In this document: positions 36,536-43,926 of the stretch, piece after piece
Numbering within the stretch: the stretch's first letter is position 1
How the letters are laid out: the number at the start of each line of letters is the position of its first letter
Source: Castellaniella sp. UBA6218
GTDB taxonomy: Bacteria; Pseudomonadota; Gammaproteobacteria; Burkholderiales; Burkholderiaceae_B
Assembly: GCA_002421865.1 (NCBI GenBank)
Contig: DISE01000137.1
Span: 1 to 49,208 of the forward strand
Length of the DNA: 49,208 bases
Direction of reading: 5' to 3'
Program-made: the position numbers and the translations under genes
Notes under the pieces: model-generated
The model's input: the letters and a program-made list of their open reading frames with translations, nothing else
What the model was told of the DNA's origin: nothing
Databases searched by the model: none

Positions 36536-36608
36536 GCGTGTCATTTTTCCGGGGTCATTTTTTGGGGTTCAGCCTCAGAATGACGCGATGAATGACACGC
36601 TTTTTATT
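36536..36608 (+). repeat. Inverted and direct repeats downstream of tmRNA (terminator or element boundary)
   Basis: A perfect 10-bp inverted repeat, GCGTGTCATT (36536-36545) and AATGACACGC (36591-36600), is followed by TTTTTATT, so it may terminate tmRNA transcription. Inside are two direct copies of GTCATTTTT (36540 and 36554) each followed by a G-run, and a second AATGAC-CGC half-site at 36579-36587. The density of repeats right after tmRNA is also what an attachment site remnant would look like. Confidence 0.5.
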
Positions 36609-36737
36609 GGGCGGTCGAATTTTTTTTCACCAGGCCTTCGGCCTGCCTGATCGTCAGCGGTCGGCATCCATTTTCCATGGGCCCGGACGATCATGACGCA
36701 GCCGCGGACCCTCAGTCTGAACCACCCTGCGGACGGG

Positions 36738-38015
36738 TCAGTCTTCGATGATCCAGTCAGCCGGCTTGCCATTGTTCTGGCGTGGCAGTTGCGGGCCGAA
36801 TGTGAAGGTGCTTGGCCGCTCCGCGGCGGTCAGGTGGTCGCGGGCCCAGTCGGCCAACGCATCGGCCAGCGCATGGGTGTTCTCGCCATCCTGGCGCGGC
36901 ACCACGAAAGCCTTCAGCCGCAGGCCCTCGTCGGGGCGCATCAGCCGCACGCTGGCGTCCTGCACGCGTGGGTGCCGGCGCAGCACCTGGGCGACGTGCG
37001 CCGGTGATACATTCTTGCCCCCCACTTGCACCACCTCATCGCGTCTTCCTTGCGGCAGGAAGTGGCGGCTGTCCTTCCAGACAAGCTCGTCCTGCACGGT
37101 AAAAGACGCCGTGGTGCCGTCCATCATGTGGCGCAGCATCGAACCGTCCCGGTCCGGGCCTTGCCAGTACGGAAAGCACCGGTACGGCGCCGTCTCGTCG
37201 TCTCGCCAGCCAAGGCCGGCGGTTTCGCTGCTGCCGAACACCTGCACCAGCCGCGACAGCCCGGCCGCGCGCAGTCCGGCCGCGATGTCGTCGGGGCAGG
37301 GCGCGCCGGAAGTCACCCCGACGATGTCCTCGGGAAAGGCGGGGACGAGCGTCAGGGCCGTGCGCCAATAATCGGGGTGTGCCACGACCAGGTCGCCCGC
37401 CCGCAACTGGCCGGGCAGGGCCGCGGCGCTGCTGCGGCGCAGATCGATAAGCCGGTCGGCTGGCAGGTCGAGCACCTGGGGGAGCAGCACGGTGAAAAGA
37501 AAACCGTAAATGTGGTGGCTGGGGACGGCGAACAGCAGCCGGCGCCGCCCCGGGAACAGCTCGCCCAGGGCCAGCGATTCCTGCCACAGCCATGACGCGT
37601 CGTGGGTGCAGGGTTTTGTTTGGCCGCTGCTGCCGGACGTACGGAATGTGAGCGCTGTGTTGTAACGGCGCAGGCTCGTCAGTGCGACGGACGTCCAGTC
37701 GTCGATGCGCAATCTGGCCAGCAGGTAGTCTTCGATGCCCGCTTCGTGGATATGCAGCATTTCCGACAGCCGTGTCGCCAGCGCCATCAACTCGAGCGAA
37801 TCCGCGCCGAGGTCCTCGGCCAGATGCGTGTTTTCCGGCCAGGGCAATGCATGGGCTGTGGGGCGCCTGCGCAGCGCGGTGAGTTCGGCATGCGTCAGGT
37901 CACAGACAAAGCGATGCAGCACACCGTGCTGTTCCCACCACGACGGCGCCTGATCCGCAGGGTGCCGCACGACCGCTTCAGAGACGCTTGACGAAAATCC
38001 AGTAGGACTGGCCAT
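36738..38015 (-). CDS. pcl: p-Hydroxycinnamoyl (coumarate) ligase of the PYP pathway, with ACP-like N-terminus
   Basis: A 425-residue AMP-forming ligase predicted to activate p-coumarate for attachment to the neighbouring photoactive yellow protein. ANL motifs are A3 TSGSSGQTKP (126-135), A5 FGSSETAGLGW (about 260), A8 GRRDEVVQVGGKNVSP (about 321-336), and the catalytic lysine NNGK (K417). The usual first ~170 residues of an ANL enzyme are missing. In their place residues about 40-110 resemble an acyl carrier protein, with THLAEDLGADSLELMALATRL and a candidate phosphopantetheine serine, S73. The ATG at 38015 overlaps the pyp stop by 38 bp; a GTG 7 bp after that stop is an alternative. No ammonia-lyase gene follows. 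Confidence 0.88.
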   Translation of the reverse strand: MASPTGFSSSVSEAVVRHPADQAPSWWEQHGVLHRFVCDLTHAELTALRRRPTAHALPWPENTHLAEDLGADSLELMALATRLSEMLHIHEAGIEDYLLARLRIDDWTSVALTSLRRYNTALTFRTSGSSGQTKPCTHDASWLWQESLALGELFPGRRRLLFAVPSHHIYGFLFTVLLPQVLDLPADRLIDLRRSSAAALPGQLRAGDLVVAHPDYWRTALTLVPAFPEDIVGVTSGAPCPDDIAAGLRAAGLSRLVQVFGSSETAGLGWRDDETAPYRCFPYWQGPDRDGSMLRHMMDGTTASFTVQDELVWKDSRHFLPQGRRDEVVQVGGKNVSPAHVAQVLRRHPRVQDASVRLMRPDEGLRLKAFVVPRQDGENTHALADALADWARDHLTAAERPSTFTFGPQLPRQNNGKPADWIIED

Positions 38016-38364
38016 TGATGGATGTTTTCATATGCACCTTCACCTTGGTCGGCTGCATTTTGTAGTCGAAAACATACTCGAACATGGTGTTCAGATTGTT
38101 TTCCTTGACCCCGGCATCGAATACGCCTTTGAACGACGCCTTTGAGGTGCAGGGCGCGACATCGCGGAAGAAGTTCTTGCCGATGACGTCGGCGGGGTTG
38201 CGTCCGGTGATGGCGCCTTCGGCCGCGTTGTACTTCAGGATCGTGCCGTTCTTGTCCAGTTCGATGGCGCCGAAGGCCAGTTTGTCGATCTCGCCCGGAG
38301 CCATTTTTTCCAGGGTGTTTTCAATATCCGATTTGCCAAACGAAACGATATCCAGTTCTTTCAT
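37978..38364 (-). CDS. pyp: Photoactive yellow protein (PYP, blue-light sensor)
   Basis: A 128-residue PAS-fold protein that aligns without gaps to Halorhodospira PYP as I know it: DIENTLEKM, LAFGAIELD, YNAAEGAITGR, VIGKNFFRDVAPC, NTMFEYVFDYKMQPTKVKVHMK, SYWIFVKRL. All chromophore-site residues are present, shifted by 3: Y45, E49, T53, R55, M103, and C72 for the thioester to p-coumarate. AAAGAGAG precedes the ATG. It is fused to no output domain. Codons are visibly richer in A/T than in neighbours, suggesting transfer. It lies 80 bp after acr3 in the same direction, with no obvious terminator or promoter between, and is followed by pcl. Confidence 0.97.
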   Translation of the reverse strand: MKELDIVSFGKSDIENTLEKMAPGEIDKLAFGAIELDKNGTILKYNAAEGAITGRNPADVIGKNFFRDVAPCTSKASFKGVFDAGVKENNLNTMFEYVFDYKMQPTKVKVHMKTSINGQSYWIFVKRL

Positions 38365-38444
38365 GAAGTTGCTCTCTTTGAAGACAAAACCGGCATTGAT
38401 GGCGCTGTTCTGTGTGACGAGGCGTCCTGAATCCGGCAGCCCCG

Positions 38445-39497
38445 TTACCGTACGCGGAAAGTGGTTATTTGTCCACAGACGCCCGCGTCATACCAGCCCT
38501 TGCTGCGGTTGACGATCCGCACGACCAGCAACATCACCGGGACTTCGATCAGCACGCCCACGACGGTGGCCAGTGCCGCGCCGGACTGGAAGCCGAACAG
38601 GCTGATGGCTGCGGCCACGGCCAGTTCGAAGAAATTCGAGGCGCCAATCAGGGCCGATGGGCAGGCGATGCTGTGCCGCTCGCCCGCCCGGCGGTTGAGC
38701 CAATAGGCCAGGCCGGAATTGAAGAGTACCTGGATCAGGATGGGCACGGCCAGCATGGCGATCACCAGCGGCTGCCGCAGGATGGCCTCGCCCTGGAAGG
38801 CGAACAGCAGCACCAGCGTCAGCAGCAGGGCGGCCATGGAGAGCGGGCCGATGCGGGCCAGCGCGGCGTCGAAGGCGGCTTGCCCCTTGTTCAGCAGGAC
38901 GCGGCGCCAGAGCTGCGCCAGGATGACCGGGATCACGATGTACAGTCCGACCGACACCAGCAGCGTGGCCCAGGGTACGGTGATGGACGACAGGCCCAGC
39001 AGCAGGCCGACGATGGGGGCGAAGGCGAACACCATGATGGTGTCGTTCAGCGCGACCTGCGACAGCGTGAACACGGGGTCGCCGCCGGTCAGGCGGCTCC
39101 AGACGAACACCATGGCCGTGCAGGGCGCCGCCGCCAGCAGGATGAGGCCGGCGACGTAGCTGTCCAGTTGATCGGCGGGCAGCCAGGGGGCGAAGACCTG
39201 CCGGATGAACAGCCACCCCAGCGCCGCCATCGAAAATGGCTTGACCGCCCAGTTGATGAACAGCGTCACGCCGATACCGCGCCAATGGCGCTTGACTTGC
39301 CCGAGGGCGCCGAAATCCACCTTGAGCAGCATCGGGATGATCATCACCCAGATCAGCAGGCCGACCGGCAGGTTCACCCGGGCGATCTCCAGGTGCCCGA
39401 TGGCCTGGAATACTCCGGGCGCGAATTGGCCCAGCGCGATGCCCAGCACGATGCACAGGAAGACCCAGAGGGTCAGGTAGCGCTCGAACAGGCTCAT
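38445..39497 (-). CDS. acr3: Arsenite efflux permease, ACR3 family
   Basis: A 350-residue carrier with ten hydrophobic helices that exports As(III), and often Sb(III), from the cytoplasm. The conserved cysteine needed for transport is C126 in LLAAAPCTAMVFVWSRL. The start MSLFERYLTLWVFLCIVLGIALG is typical of ACR3, not ArsB. The ATG at 39497 overlaps the arsC stop (ATGA). Second structural gene of the arsR-arsC-acr3 operon. Confidence 0.95.
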   Translation of the reverse strand: MSLFERYLTLWVFLCIVLGIALGQFAPGVFQAIGHLEIARVNLPVGLLIWVMIIPMLLKVDFGALGQVKRHWRGIGVTLFINWAVKPFSMAALGWLFIRQVFAPWLPADQLDSYVAGLILLAAAPCTAMVFVWSRLTGGDPVFTLSQVALNDTIMVFAFAPIVGLLLGLSSITVPWATLLVSVGLYIVIPVILAQLWRRVLLNKGQAAFDAALARIGPLSMAALLLTLVLLFAFQGEAILRQPLVIAMLAVPILIQVLFNSGLAYWLNRRAGERHSIACPSALIGASNFFELAVAAAISLFGFQSGAALATVVGVLIEVPVMLLVVRIVNRSKGWYDAGVCGQITTFRVR

Positions 39498-40006
39498 GCG
39501 GGCTCTCCCGATTGACGGCCGATGTCCTGCAAGGCGCGTTGCAGTGACAGCGCGTCCAACTGGTGGATCGGCAGCGCCAGCAGCAGGTCGATGCGCTTGC
39601 GCAGCGTCAGCGCGGCATCCTGGAACGCCTTGAGCCGTTGGGATTCCGTGCCTTCGACGGCGGCGGGGTCGGGCACCCCCCAATGCGCCGTGACCGGCTG
39701 GCCGGGCCAGAACGGGCAGGCCTCGCCTGCGGCATTGTCGCAGACGGTGAAGATGAAATCGAACACCGGCGCTCCCGGGGCTGCGAATTCGTCCCAGCTC
39801 TTGCTGCGATAGCCCGCTGCCGGCATGCGCAGCCGTTCGAGTGTGGCCAGCGCCAGGGGATGTACTTCACCCTTGGGCTGGCTGCCCGCCGAATAGGCGT
39901 GGAAGCGGCCCTGGCCGAGTGCGTTGAGGATGCCTTCGGCGAGGATGGAGCGGGCCGAATTGCCCGTGCAGATGAACAGCGCGTTGTAGTGGGTGTCGGG
40001 ACTCAT
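39494..40006 (-). CDS. arsC: Arsenate reductase, low-molecular-weight phosphatase type
   Basis: A 170-residue enzyme reducing arsenate to arsenite. The phosphatase-like loop is C13-T-G-N-S-A-R19 in LFICTGNSARS. Redox cysteines C89 and C97 lie in FTVCDNAAGEACPFWPG, where thioredoxin-linked ArsC keeps its pair. The ATG at 40006 is preferred over an upstream frame start at 40063 that overlaps arsR. It starts 11 bp after arsR and is coupled to acr3 by an ATGA overlap. Confidence 0.93.
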   Translation of the reverse strand: MSPDTHYNALFICTGNSARSILAEGILNALGQGRFHAYSAGSQPKGEVHPLALATLERLRMPAAGYRSKSWDEFAAPGAPVFDFIFTVCDNAAGEACPFWPGQPVTAHWGVPDPAAVEGTESQRLKAFQDAALTLRKRIDLLLALPIHQLDALSLQRALQDIGRQSGEPA

Positions 40007-40017
40007 GGGTGTTTGCG

Positions 40018-40350
40018 TCAGCAACGGAAATGGGAAGTGTCGCCGCCTTCGTTGACGGCGCATGTGCCGCCCTGGCAGCAGTGTTCGGTCAGGTAGCCGA
40101 GCAGGCCGTTCATCCGGACGAAGTCGGCGCGGTAGATGAGGTTGCGGCCCTGCTGTTCGATCGTGACGAGACCCGCGTGGGCCAGTTCCTTCAGGTGGAA
40201 GGACAGCGCGTTGCGCGCCACGTCGAGCTGGCTGGCGAGGAGGCTGGGGGTCAGCCCCTCGGGGCCGGTCGTCACCAGGGCACGGAACACGCGCAGACGC
40301 TGAGGATGGGCGAGTGCGCCCAGGGCTGAAACGGCTTGGATTTCATTCAT
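40018..40350 (-). CDS. arsR: Arsenic-responsive repressor, ArsR/SmtB family
   Basis: A 110-residue winged-helix repressor (LTPSLLASQLDVARNALSFHLKELAHAGLVTIEQQGRNLIYRAD). The usual ELCVCDL arsenite site in helix alpha3 is absent. Instead the C-terminus has C91, C92 and C97 (HCCQGGTC) plus C110, resembling the C-terminal three-cysteine site described for Acidithiobacillus ArsR. It should repress its own operon until As(III) binds. There is no ribosome-binding site before the ATG, and a -10 box ends 6 bp upstream, so the mRNA may be leaderless. Confidence 0.93.
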   Translation of the reverse strand: MNEIQAVSALGALAHPQRLRVFRALVTTGPEGLTPSLLASQLDVARNALSFHLKELAHAGLVTIEQQGRNLIYRADFVRMNGLLGYLTEHCCQGGTCAVNEGGDTSHFRC

Positions 40351-40352
40351 TG

Positions 40353-40376
40353 TTCAATGATACATCGTTTATTGAA
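40353..40376 (-). promoter_or_regulatory. Probable ars operator overlapping the -10 box
   Basis: TTCAAT (40353-40358) and ATTGAA (40371-40376) form an inverted repeat with a 12-bp spacer immediately upstream of arsR. A TATCAT hexamer on the minus strand (40357-40362) lies inside it, so a bound repressor would block RNA polymerase. Confidence 0.6.
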
Positions 40377-40470
40377 TTGATTGTGGGAAGGAGGGAAGGA
40401 TCTTGGCCCCAAAGGTGGGCAACGCCGGCAGGCGGGTCCGGAAAGGTCACTGGATCGCCATGGGGTCCCT

Positions 40471-41775
40471 TCATCCCACCCGCACCACGTCTTCCCACTT
40501 CGTCGTATAGTTCGGCGAACGGTGCGCCTGGCGCATCTGCCACCGCGCGTCCGGTTCATGCAAGGCGCTGGCCACCTGGATCATCCGGCTCCCGAACCGT
40601 TGATTCAGCCGGTCCATCACCGCCATGGCCCGGGCGGACTTCGCCGCTGGTTCCGGATCCGGCCCAAACAGCTCCCCCTGCGTCTCGACCGGCGCCGCCG
40701 GCCCGACATCCAGCAAGCACACCCCCGCCTTGGCATAATCGAATCCCGGACGGAACACCGATCGCAACCCGCACAGCGCGGCCTTCAGCAGCGCGGATGT
40801 GCCGTCCGTGGGCGCATCCAGCGGCACGACGGCGCTGTCGGCATGCCATGGCCCGCTCCGGAAACGGCTGGTCCGGATGTACACCTGAACGGCCCCGGCA
40901 TGGGAATGCTGTCGCCGCAGTTTTTCGGCGGCGCGGCTGGTGAACAGGCTGACGGCCTGTTCCAGTTCGGCCAGGTCGCGCACGGGCAGGCCGAAACTGC
41001 GGGTGGACATGATCTGCCGCCTGGGGGTGGGCGCGTCTTCCCAGTCGATGGCGGGTTCGCCGCACAGTTCCTGGGCGGTCCTGGCCAGCATGATCGAGTA
41101 TTGTCGCCGCAGCACATGTCGGTCCGCCTGCGCCAGGTCGGCAGCGGTGCGGATCCCGGAGGCTTCCAGGCTGGGCCCCAGGCGCCGGCCCACACCCCAG
41201 ACGTCCTGGACGGGAACGTGGCGGATGGCGCGCATCAATTCCGCCCCGCCCAGGCCGGACAGGTCGCAGACGCCTTGCAGGCGCGGCAGGGATTTGGCCA
41301 GATGGTTGGAAAGTTTGGCCAGGGTCTTGGTGGCGCCGATGCCGACGCAGGTGGGGATGCCGACCCAGCGCAGCACGCGCTGGCGGATTTGCGCGCCAAT
41401 GTCGCGGCCCGGGCCGGGCAGGCCGGTCAGATCCAGGAAGCATTCATCGATGGAATAGATTTCCTGGGCGGGTGAAAATTGGCCGATCACGCGCATCATG
41501 CGGTCGCTCATGTCGCCGTACAGGGCAAAGTTGGCGGACAGGGCGACCAGCCCCCGGGCTTGCAGATGCCGGATCCTGAACCAGGGGGCGCCCATCGGGA
41601 TGCCCATGGCCTTGGCTTCGGCCGTGCGGGCGATGGCACAGCCGTCGTTGTTGGACAGCACGATGACGGGCCGGCCTTCCAGGGCGGGCCTCATGACCCG
41701 TTCGCAGGCGCAGTAGAAGCTGTTGCCGTCGATCAGCGCGATGCGTGATGGCGGCCGACGGGCTTGAGCACCCAT
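40471..41775 (-). CDS. umuC: Translesion DNA polymerase V catalytic subunit, UmuC
   Basis: A 434-residue Y-family polymerase. Catalytic acidic residues are D16 (RIALIDGNSFYCACE) and D110-E111 (IYSIDECFLDLTG). The VGIPTCVGIGATKTLAKLSNHLAKS and HVPVQDVWGVGRRL segments are the palm and helix-hairpin-helix regions, and the C-terminal DUF4113-like tail ends SPNYTTKWEDVV. It acts with UmuD' in error-prone bypass of damage. It overlaps umuD by 43 bp and is controlled through the LexA box upstream of umuD. Confidence 0.94.
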   Translation of the reverse strand: MGAQARRPPSRIALIDGNSFYCACERVMRPALEGRPVIVLSNNDGCAIARTAEAKAMGIPMGAPWFRIRHLQARGLVALSANFALYGDMSDRMMRVIGQFSPAQEIYSIDECFLDLTGLPGPGRDIGAQIRQRVLRWVGIPTCVGIGATKTLAKLSNHLAKSLPRLQGVCDLSGLGGAELMRAIRHVPVQDVWGVGRRLGPSLEASGIRTAADLAQADRHVLRRQYSIMLARTAQELCGEPAIDWEDAPTPRRQIMSTRSFGLPVRDLAELEQAVSLFTSRAAEKLRRQHSHAGAVQVYIRTSRFRSGPWHADSAVVPLDAPTDGTSALLKAALCGLRSVFRPGFDYAKAGVCLLDVGPAAPVETQGELFGPDPEPAAKSARAMAVMDRLNQRFGSRMIQVASALHEPDARWQMRQAHRSPNYTTKWEDVVRVG

Positions 41776-42170
41776 GTGACGACTCCCCAGATGGCCAGTT
41801 CCTGGCCGTGGCGCGGCACGATGTCCTGGAAGGCGGGGTTGGCCGCCCGCAGGCGCACCCGGCCGTCCTGGCGATGCAGGGTCTTGACGGTGAAATCGCC
41901 GTCGACGACGGCGACGACGATGTCGCCGTGCCGGGCCTCCAGGGCGCGGTCCACGATCAGGGCATCACCATCGCCGATCCCGGCGTCGCGCATGGATTCG
42001 CCCCGGGTCCGCATGTAGAAGGTGGCCTCGGGGTGTGGAATCAGGACGGCGTTCAGGTCGATCCGCTTCTGCGCGTGGTCTTCGGCCGGGCTGGGGAAGC
42101 CGCAGCGCGCCGGGATTTCGACGTGCCGACAGACGGCGGGCTGTTGGGAGAGGGGGGCGGGGGGTTCCAT
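41733..42170 (-). CDS. umuD: Translesion polymerase accessory protein UmuD
   Basis: A 145-residue LexA-fold protein. The self-cleavage site is C23-G24 in ARCGFPSPAEDH. The catalytic dyad is S59 (RGESM) and K96 (FTVKTLH). RecA-stimulated cleavage would yield UmuD', the partner of UmuC. First gene of the umuDC operon, preceded by a promoter with a LexA box at the transcription start. Confidence 0.94.
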   Translation of the reverse strand: MEPPAPLSQQPAVCRHVEIPARCGFPSPAEDHAQKRIDLNAVLIPHPEATFYMRTRGESMRDAGIGDGDALIVDRALEARHGDIVVAVVDGDFTVKTLHRQDGRVRLRAANPAFQDIVPRHGQELAIWGVVTWVLKPVGRHHASR

Positions 42171-42183
42171 GGCGGGCGGATTG

Positions 42184-42206
42184 CTGTATGTATGAACAGT
42201 ATTATA
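42184..42206 (-). promoter_or_regulatory. SOS (LexA) box and -10 element of umuDC
   Basis: CTGTATGTATGAACAG (42184-42199) matches the CTG-N10-CAG LexA consensus. On the minus strand a perfect TATAAT (42201-42206) sits just upstream, so LexA would cover the transcription start. umuD begins 13 bp further on. Confidence 0.88.
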
Positions 42207-42279
42207 TCCTCGGCATCCCGCCCTCGATTGATGCGAGAATTGAAATTCTTTCCCTCATTGCCGCATCGCGCCGCACATC

Positions 42280-43122
42280 ATGCCGACCTTCGATTTCAAG
42301 CAAGTGGACGTCTTCGCCAGCGAACCCCTGAAAGGCAATCCCCTGGCGGTGGTGATCGCCGCCGACGGGCTGGCGGACGACCGGATGGCCGCGTTCGCCC
42401 GCTGGACGAACCTGAGCGAGACGATCTTTCTGCTGCGGCCGTCGACGCCGCGGGCGGACTATCGCGTGCGCATCTTCACACCGGGCGGCGAGTTGCCGTT
42501 CGCCGGGCATCCCACGCTGGGCGCCTGCGCGGTGTGGCTGGCCAGCGGGGGCCGGGCGCGCGGCGATACGATCGTCCAGGAATGCCCGGCGGGCCTGATC
42601 ACCCTGCGCCTCGACGGATCGCGGGTGGCGTTCGCCGCGCCGCCCCTGGTGCGCTCGGGGCCGGTCGAATCCGCGCTGTTGCCACGCATCGCCGCGGGGC
42701 TGGGCCTGGCCGTCGGCGAGATTCGCGAGGCGCGGTGGGTGGACAACGGGCCCGGCTGGCTGGCGGTGCTGCTGGGCACGCGCCGGCGGGTGCTGGAACT
42801 GCGTCCCGACCCGGCCGTGCTGGGCGATCTCAAGGTGGGCGTGGTCGCGCCCTGGGATCCGGTCGCCGACGGCCCGCAGGCGCAGTTCGAGGTGCGGGCG
42901 TTCGTACCCGGTCTCGGGATCCCGGAAGACCCGGTCACGGGCAGCCTGAACGCAGGCGTGGCCCAGTGGCTGATCGGCGCCGGGCTCGCGCCCGAATCCT
43001 ATGTGGCGTCCCAGGGGACGGTGCTGGGCCGCGCGGGCCGCGTACACATCGGGAAATCCGGAGCGGACATCTGGGTGGGGGGCGAGGTCGTCACCTGCAT
43101 CGAGGGGACGGTCACGCTGTAG
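42280..43122 (+). CDS. PhzF family epimerase/isomerase
   Basis: A 280-residue protein with the PhzF fold. It starts VDVFASEPLKGNPLAVV, carries the catalytic glutamate E47 in NLSETIFLL, and has the substrate-binding IFTPGGELPFAGHPTLGACAVWL and EDPVTGSLNAGVAQWLI segments. Members isomerise dihydro-hydroxyanthranilate in phenazine synthesis, but most chromosomal ones have unknown substrates. No phenazine genes are present. It is divergent from umuDC and convergent with queC. Confidence 0.92.
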   Translation: MPTFDFKQVDVFASEPLKGNPLAVVIAADGLADDRMAAFARWTNLSETIFLLRPSTPRADYRVRIFTPGGELPFAGHPTLGACAVWLASGGRARGDTIVQECPAGLITLRLDGSRVAFAAPPLVRSGPVESALLPRIAAGLGLAVGEIREARWVDNGPGWLAVLLGTRRRVLELRPDPAVLGDLKVGVVAPWDPVADGPQAQFEVRAFVPGLGIPEDPVTGSLNAGVAQWLIGAGLAPESYVASQGTVLGRAGRVHIGKSGADIWVGGEVVTCIEGTVTL

Positions 43123-43138
43123 CGGCGCGGGCGCCGTC

Positions 43139-43855
43139 TCAGCCGGCCTTCCGCCGCGTCATCCAGTCCCTGTGTCCCCGCGCGCGCAGCGCGCAGGCCG
43201 GGCATTCGCCGCAACCGTAGCCCCAGGCGTGCAGGGTGTCGCGGCGGTTCAGGTAGCAGGTATGGGTGTCCGTGCGCACCAGCTCGACCAGCGCGTCGCC
43301 GCCCAGGTCCTGCGCGAGCGCCCAGGTGTCGGCCTTGTCCAGCCACATCAGCGGGGTTTCCAGCGTCAGGGGACGGTCGATGCCCAGGCTCAGGGCCACC
43401 TGCAGCGCCTTGATCGTGTTGTCGCGGCAGTCCGGGTAGCCGGAATAGTCCGTTTGCGACATGCCGCCCACCAGCACGTCCAGGCCGCGCCGGTAGGACA
43501 GCGCGGCTGCCAGGGTGAAGAACAGCAGGTTGCGGCCCGGCACGAAGGTATTGGGCAGGCCGTCGGCCTGCATGGCGATCTCGATGTCGCCTGTCATCGC
43601 CGTGGCGCCCAGTTGCCCCAGTACGTCCACATTCAGCAGATGGTCCTCGCCCAGGCGCCGGCCCCAGTCGGGCCGCAGTCCCGCCAGGCTGCGGCGCAGC
43701 GCGAGGCGGCAGTCCAGTTCGGCCCGGTGGCGCTGGCCGTAGTCGAAACCGATGGTCTCGACGTGATCGTGACGCGTCAGCGCCCAGGCCAGGCAAGTGG
43801 TGGAATCCTGGCCGCCGGAAAACAGCACCAGGGCGCGGCGGCCCGGCGCGGTCAT
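43139..43855 (-). CDS. queC: 7-cyano-7-deazaguanine (preQ0) synthase
   Basis: A 238-residue ATP-dependent enzyme that converts carboxy-deazaguanine to preQ0 for queuosine. The PP-loop is SGGQDS at 13-18 (ALVLFSGGQDSTTCLAWAL). The zinc site is C200 with C215, C218 and C221 (CGECPAC). The ATG at 43855 overlaps the TGA of a 24-codon mini-ORF that lies between it and yhhQ. It is the second functional gene of a queuosine cassette. Confidence 0.95.
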   Translation of the reverse strand: MTAPGRRALVLFSGGQDSTTCLAWALTRHDHVETIGFDYGQRHRAELDCRLALRRSLAGLRPDWGRRLGEDHLLNVDVLGQLGATAMTGDIEIAMQADGLPNTFVPGRNLLFFTLAAALSYRRGLDVLVGGMSQTDYSGYPDCRDNTIKALQVALSLGIDRPLTLETPLMWLDKADTWALAQDLGGDALVELVRTDTHTCYLNRRDTLHAWGYGCGECPACALRARGHRDWMTRRKAG

Positions 43856-43926
43856 GGCGCCCCCTTGGCGCTGCGCGCCATCCCCCCAAGGGGGAATTCG
43901 CGCTTGGGGCGGCCCGGCGCGCTCAT
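43852..43926 (-). CDS. 24-codon mini-ORF linking yhhQ and queC (insertion-created)
   Basis: The frame begins MSAPGRPKREF and ends SAKGAP. Its ATG overlaps the yhhQ stop (ATGA at 43923-43926) and its TGA overlaps the queC start (ATGA at 43852-43855). The first six codons copy the start of queC (MTAPGR). The rest is translated from the inserted CCCCCTTGGGGGG repeat. It is probably not a functional protein, but its position would pass ribosomes from yhhQ to queC. Confidence 0.5.
   Translation of the reverse strand: MSAPGRPKREFPLGGMARSAKGAP

Noticed and set aside
36631..36645. CAGGCC-TTC-GGCCTG hairpin as terminator of pcl
   Set aside because: On the pcl (minus) strand it is followed by A residues; the T-run is on the wrong side for either direction.
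36502..42280. Search for a second copy of the tmRNA 3' end (attR) and an integrase
   Set aside because: Neither was found by eye, so a defined genomic island with att sites is not claimed.
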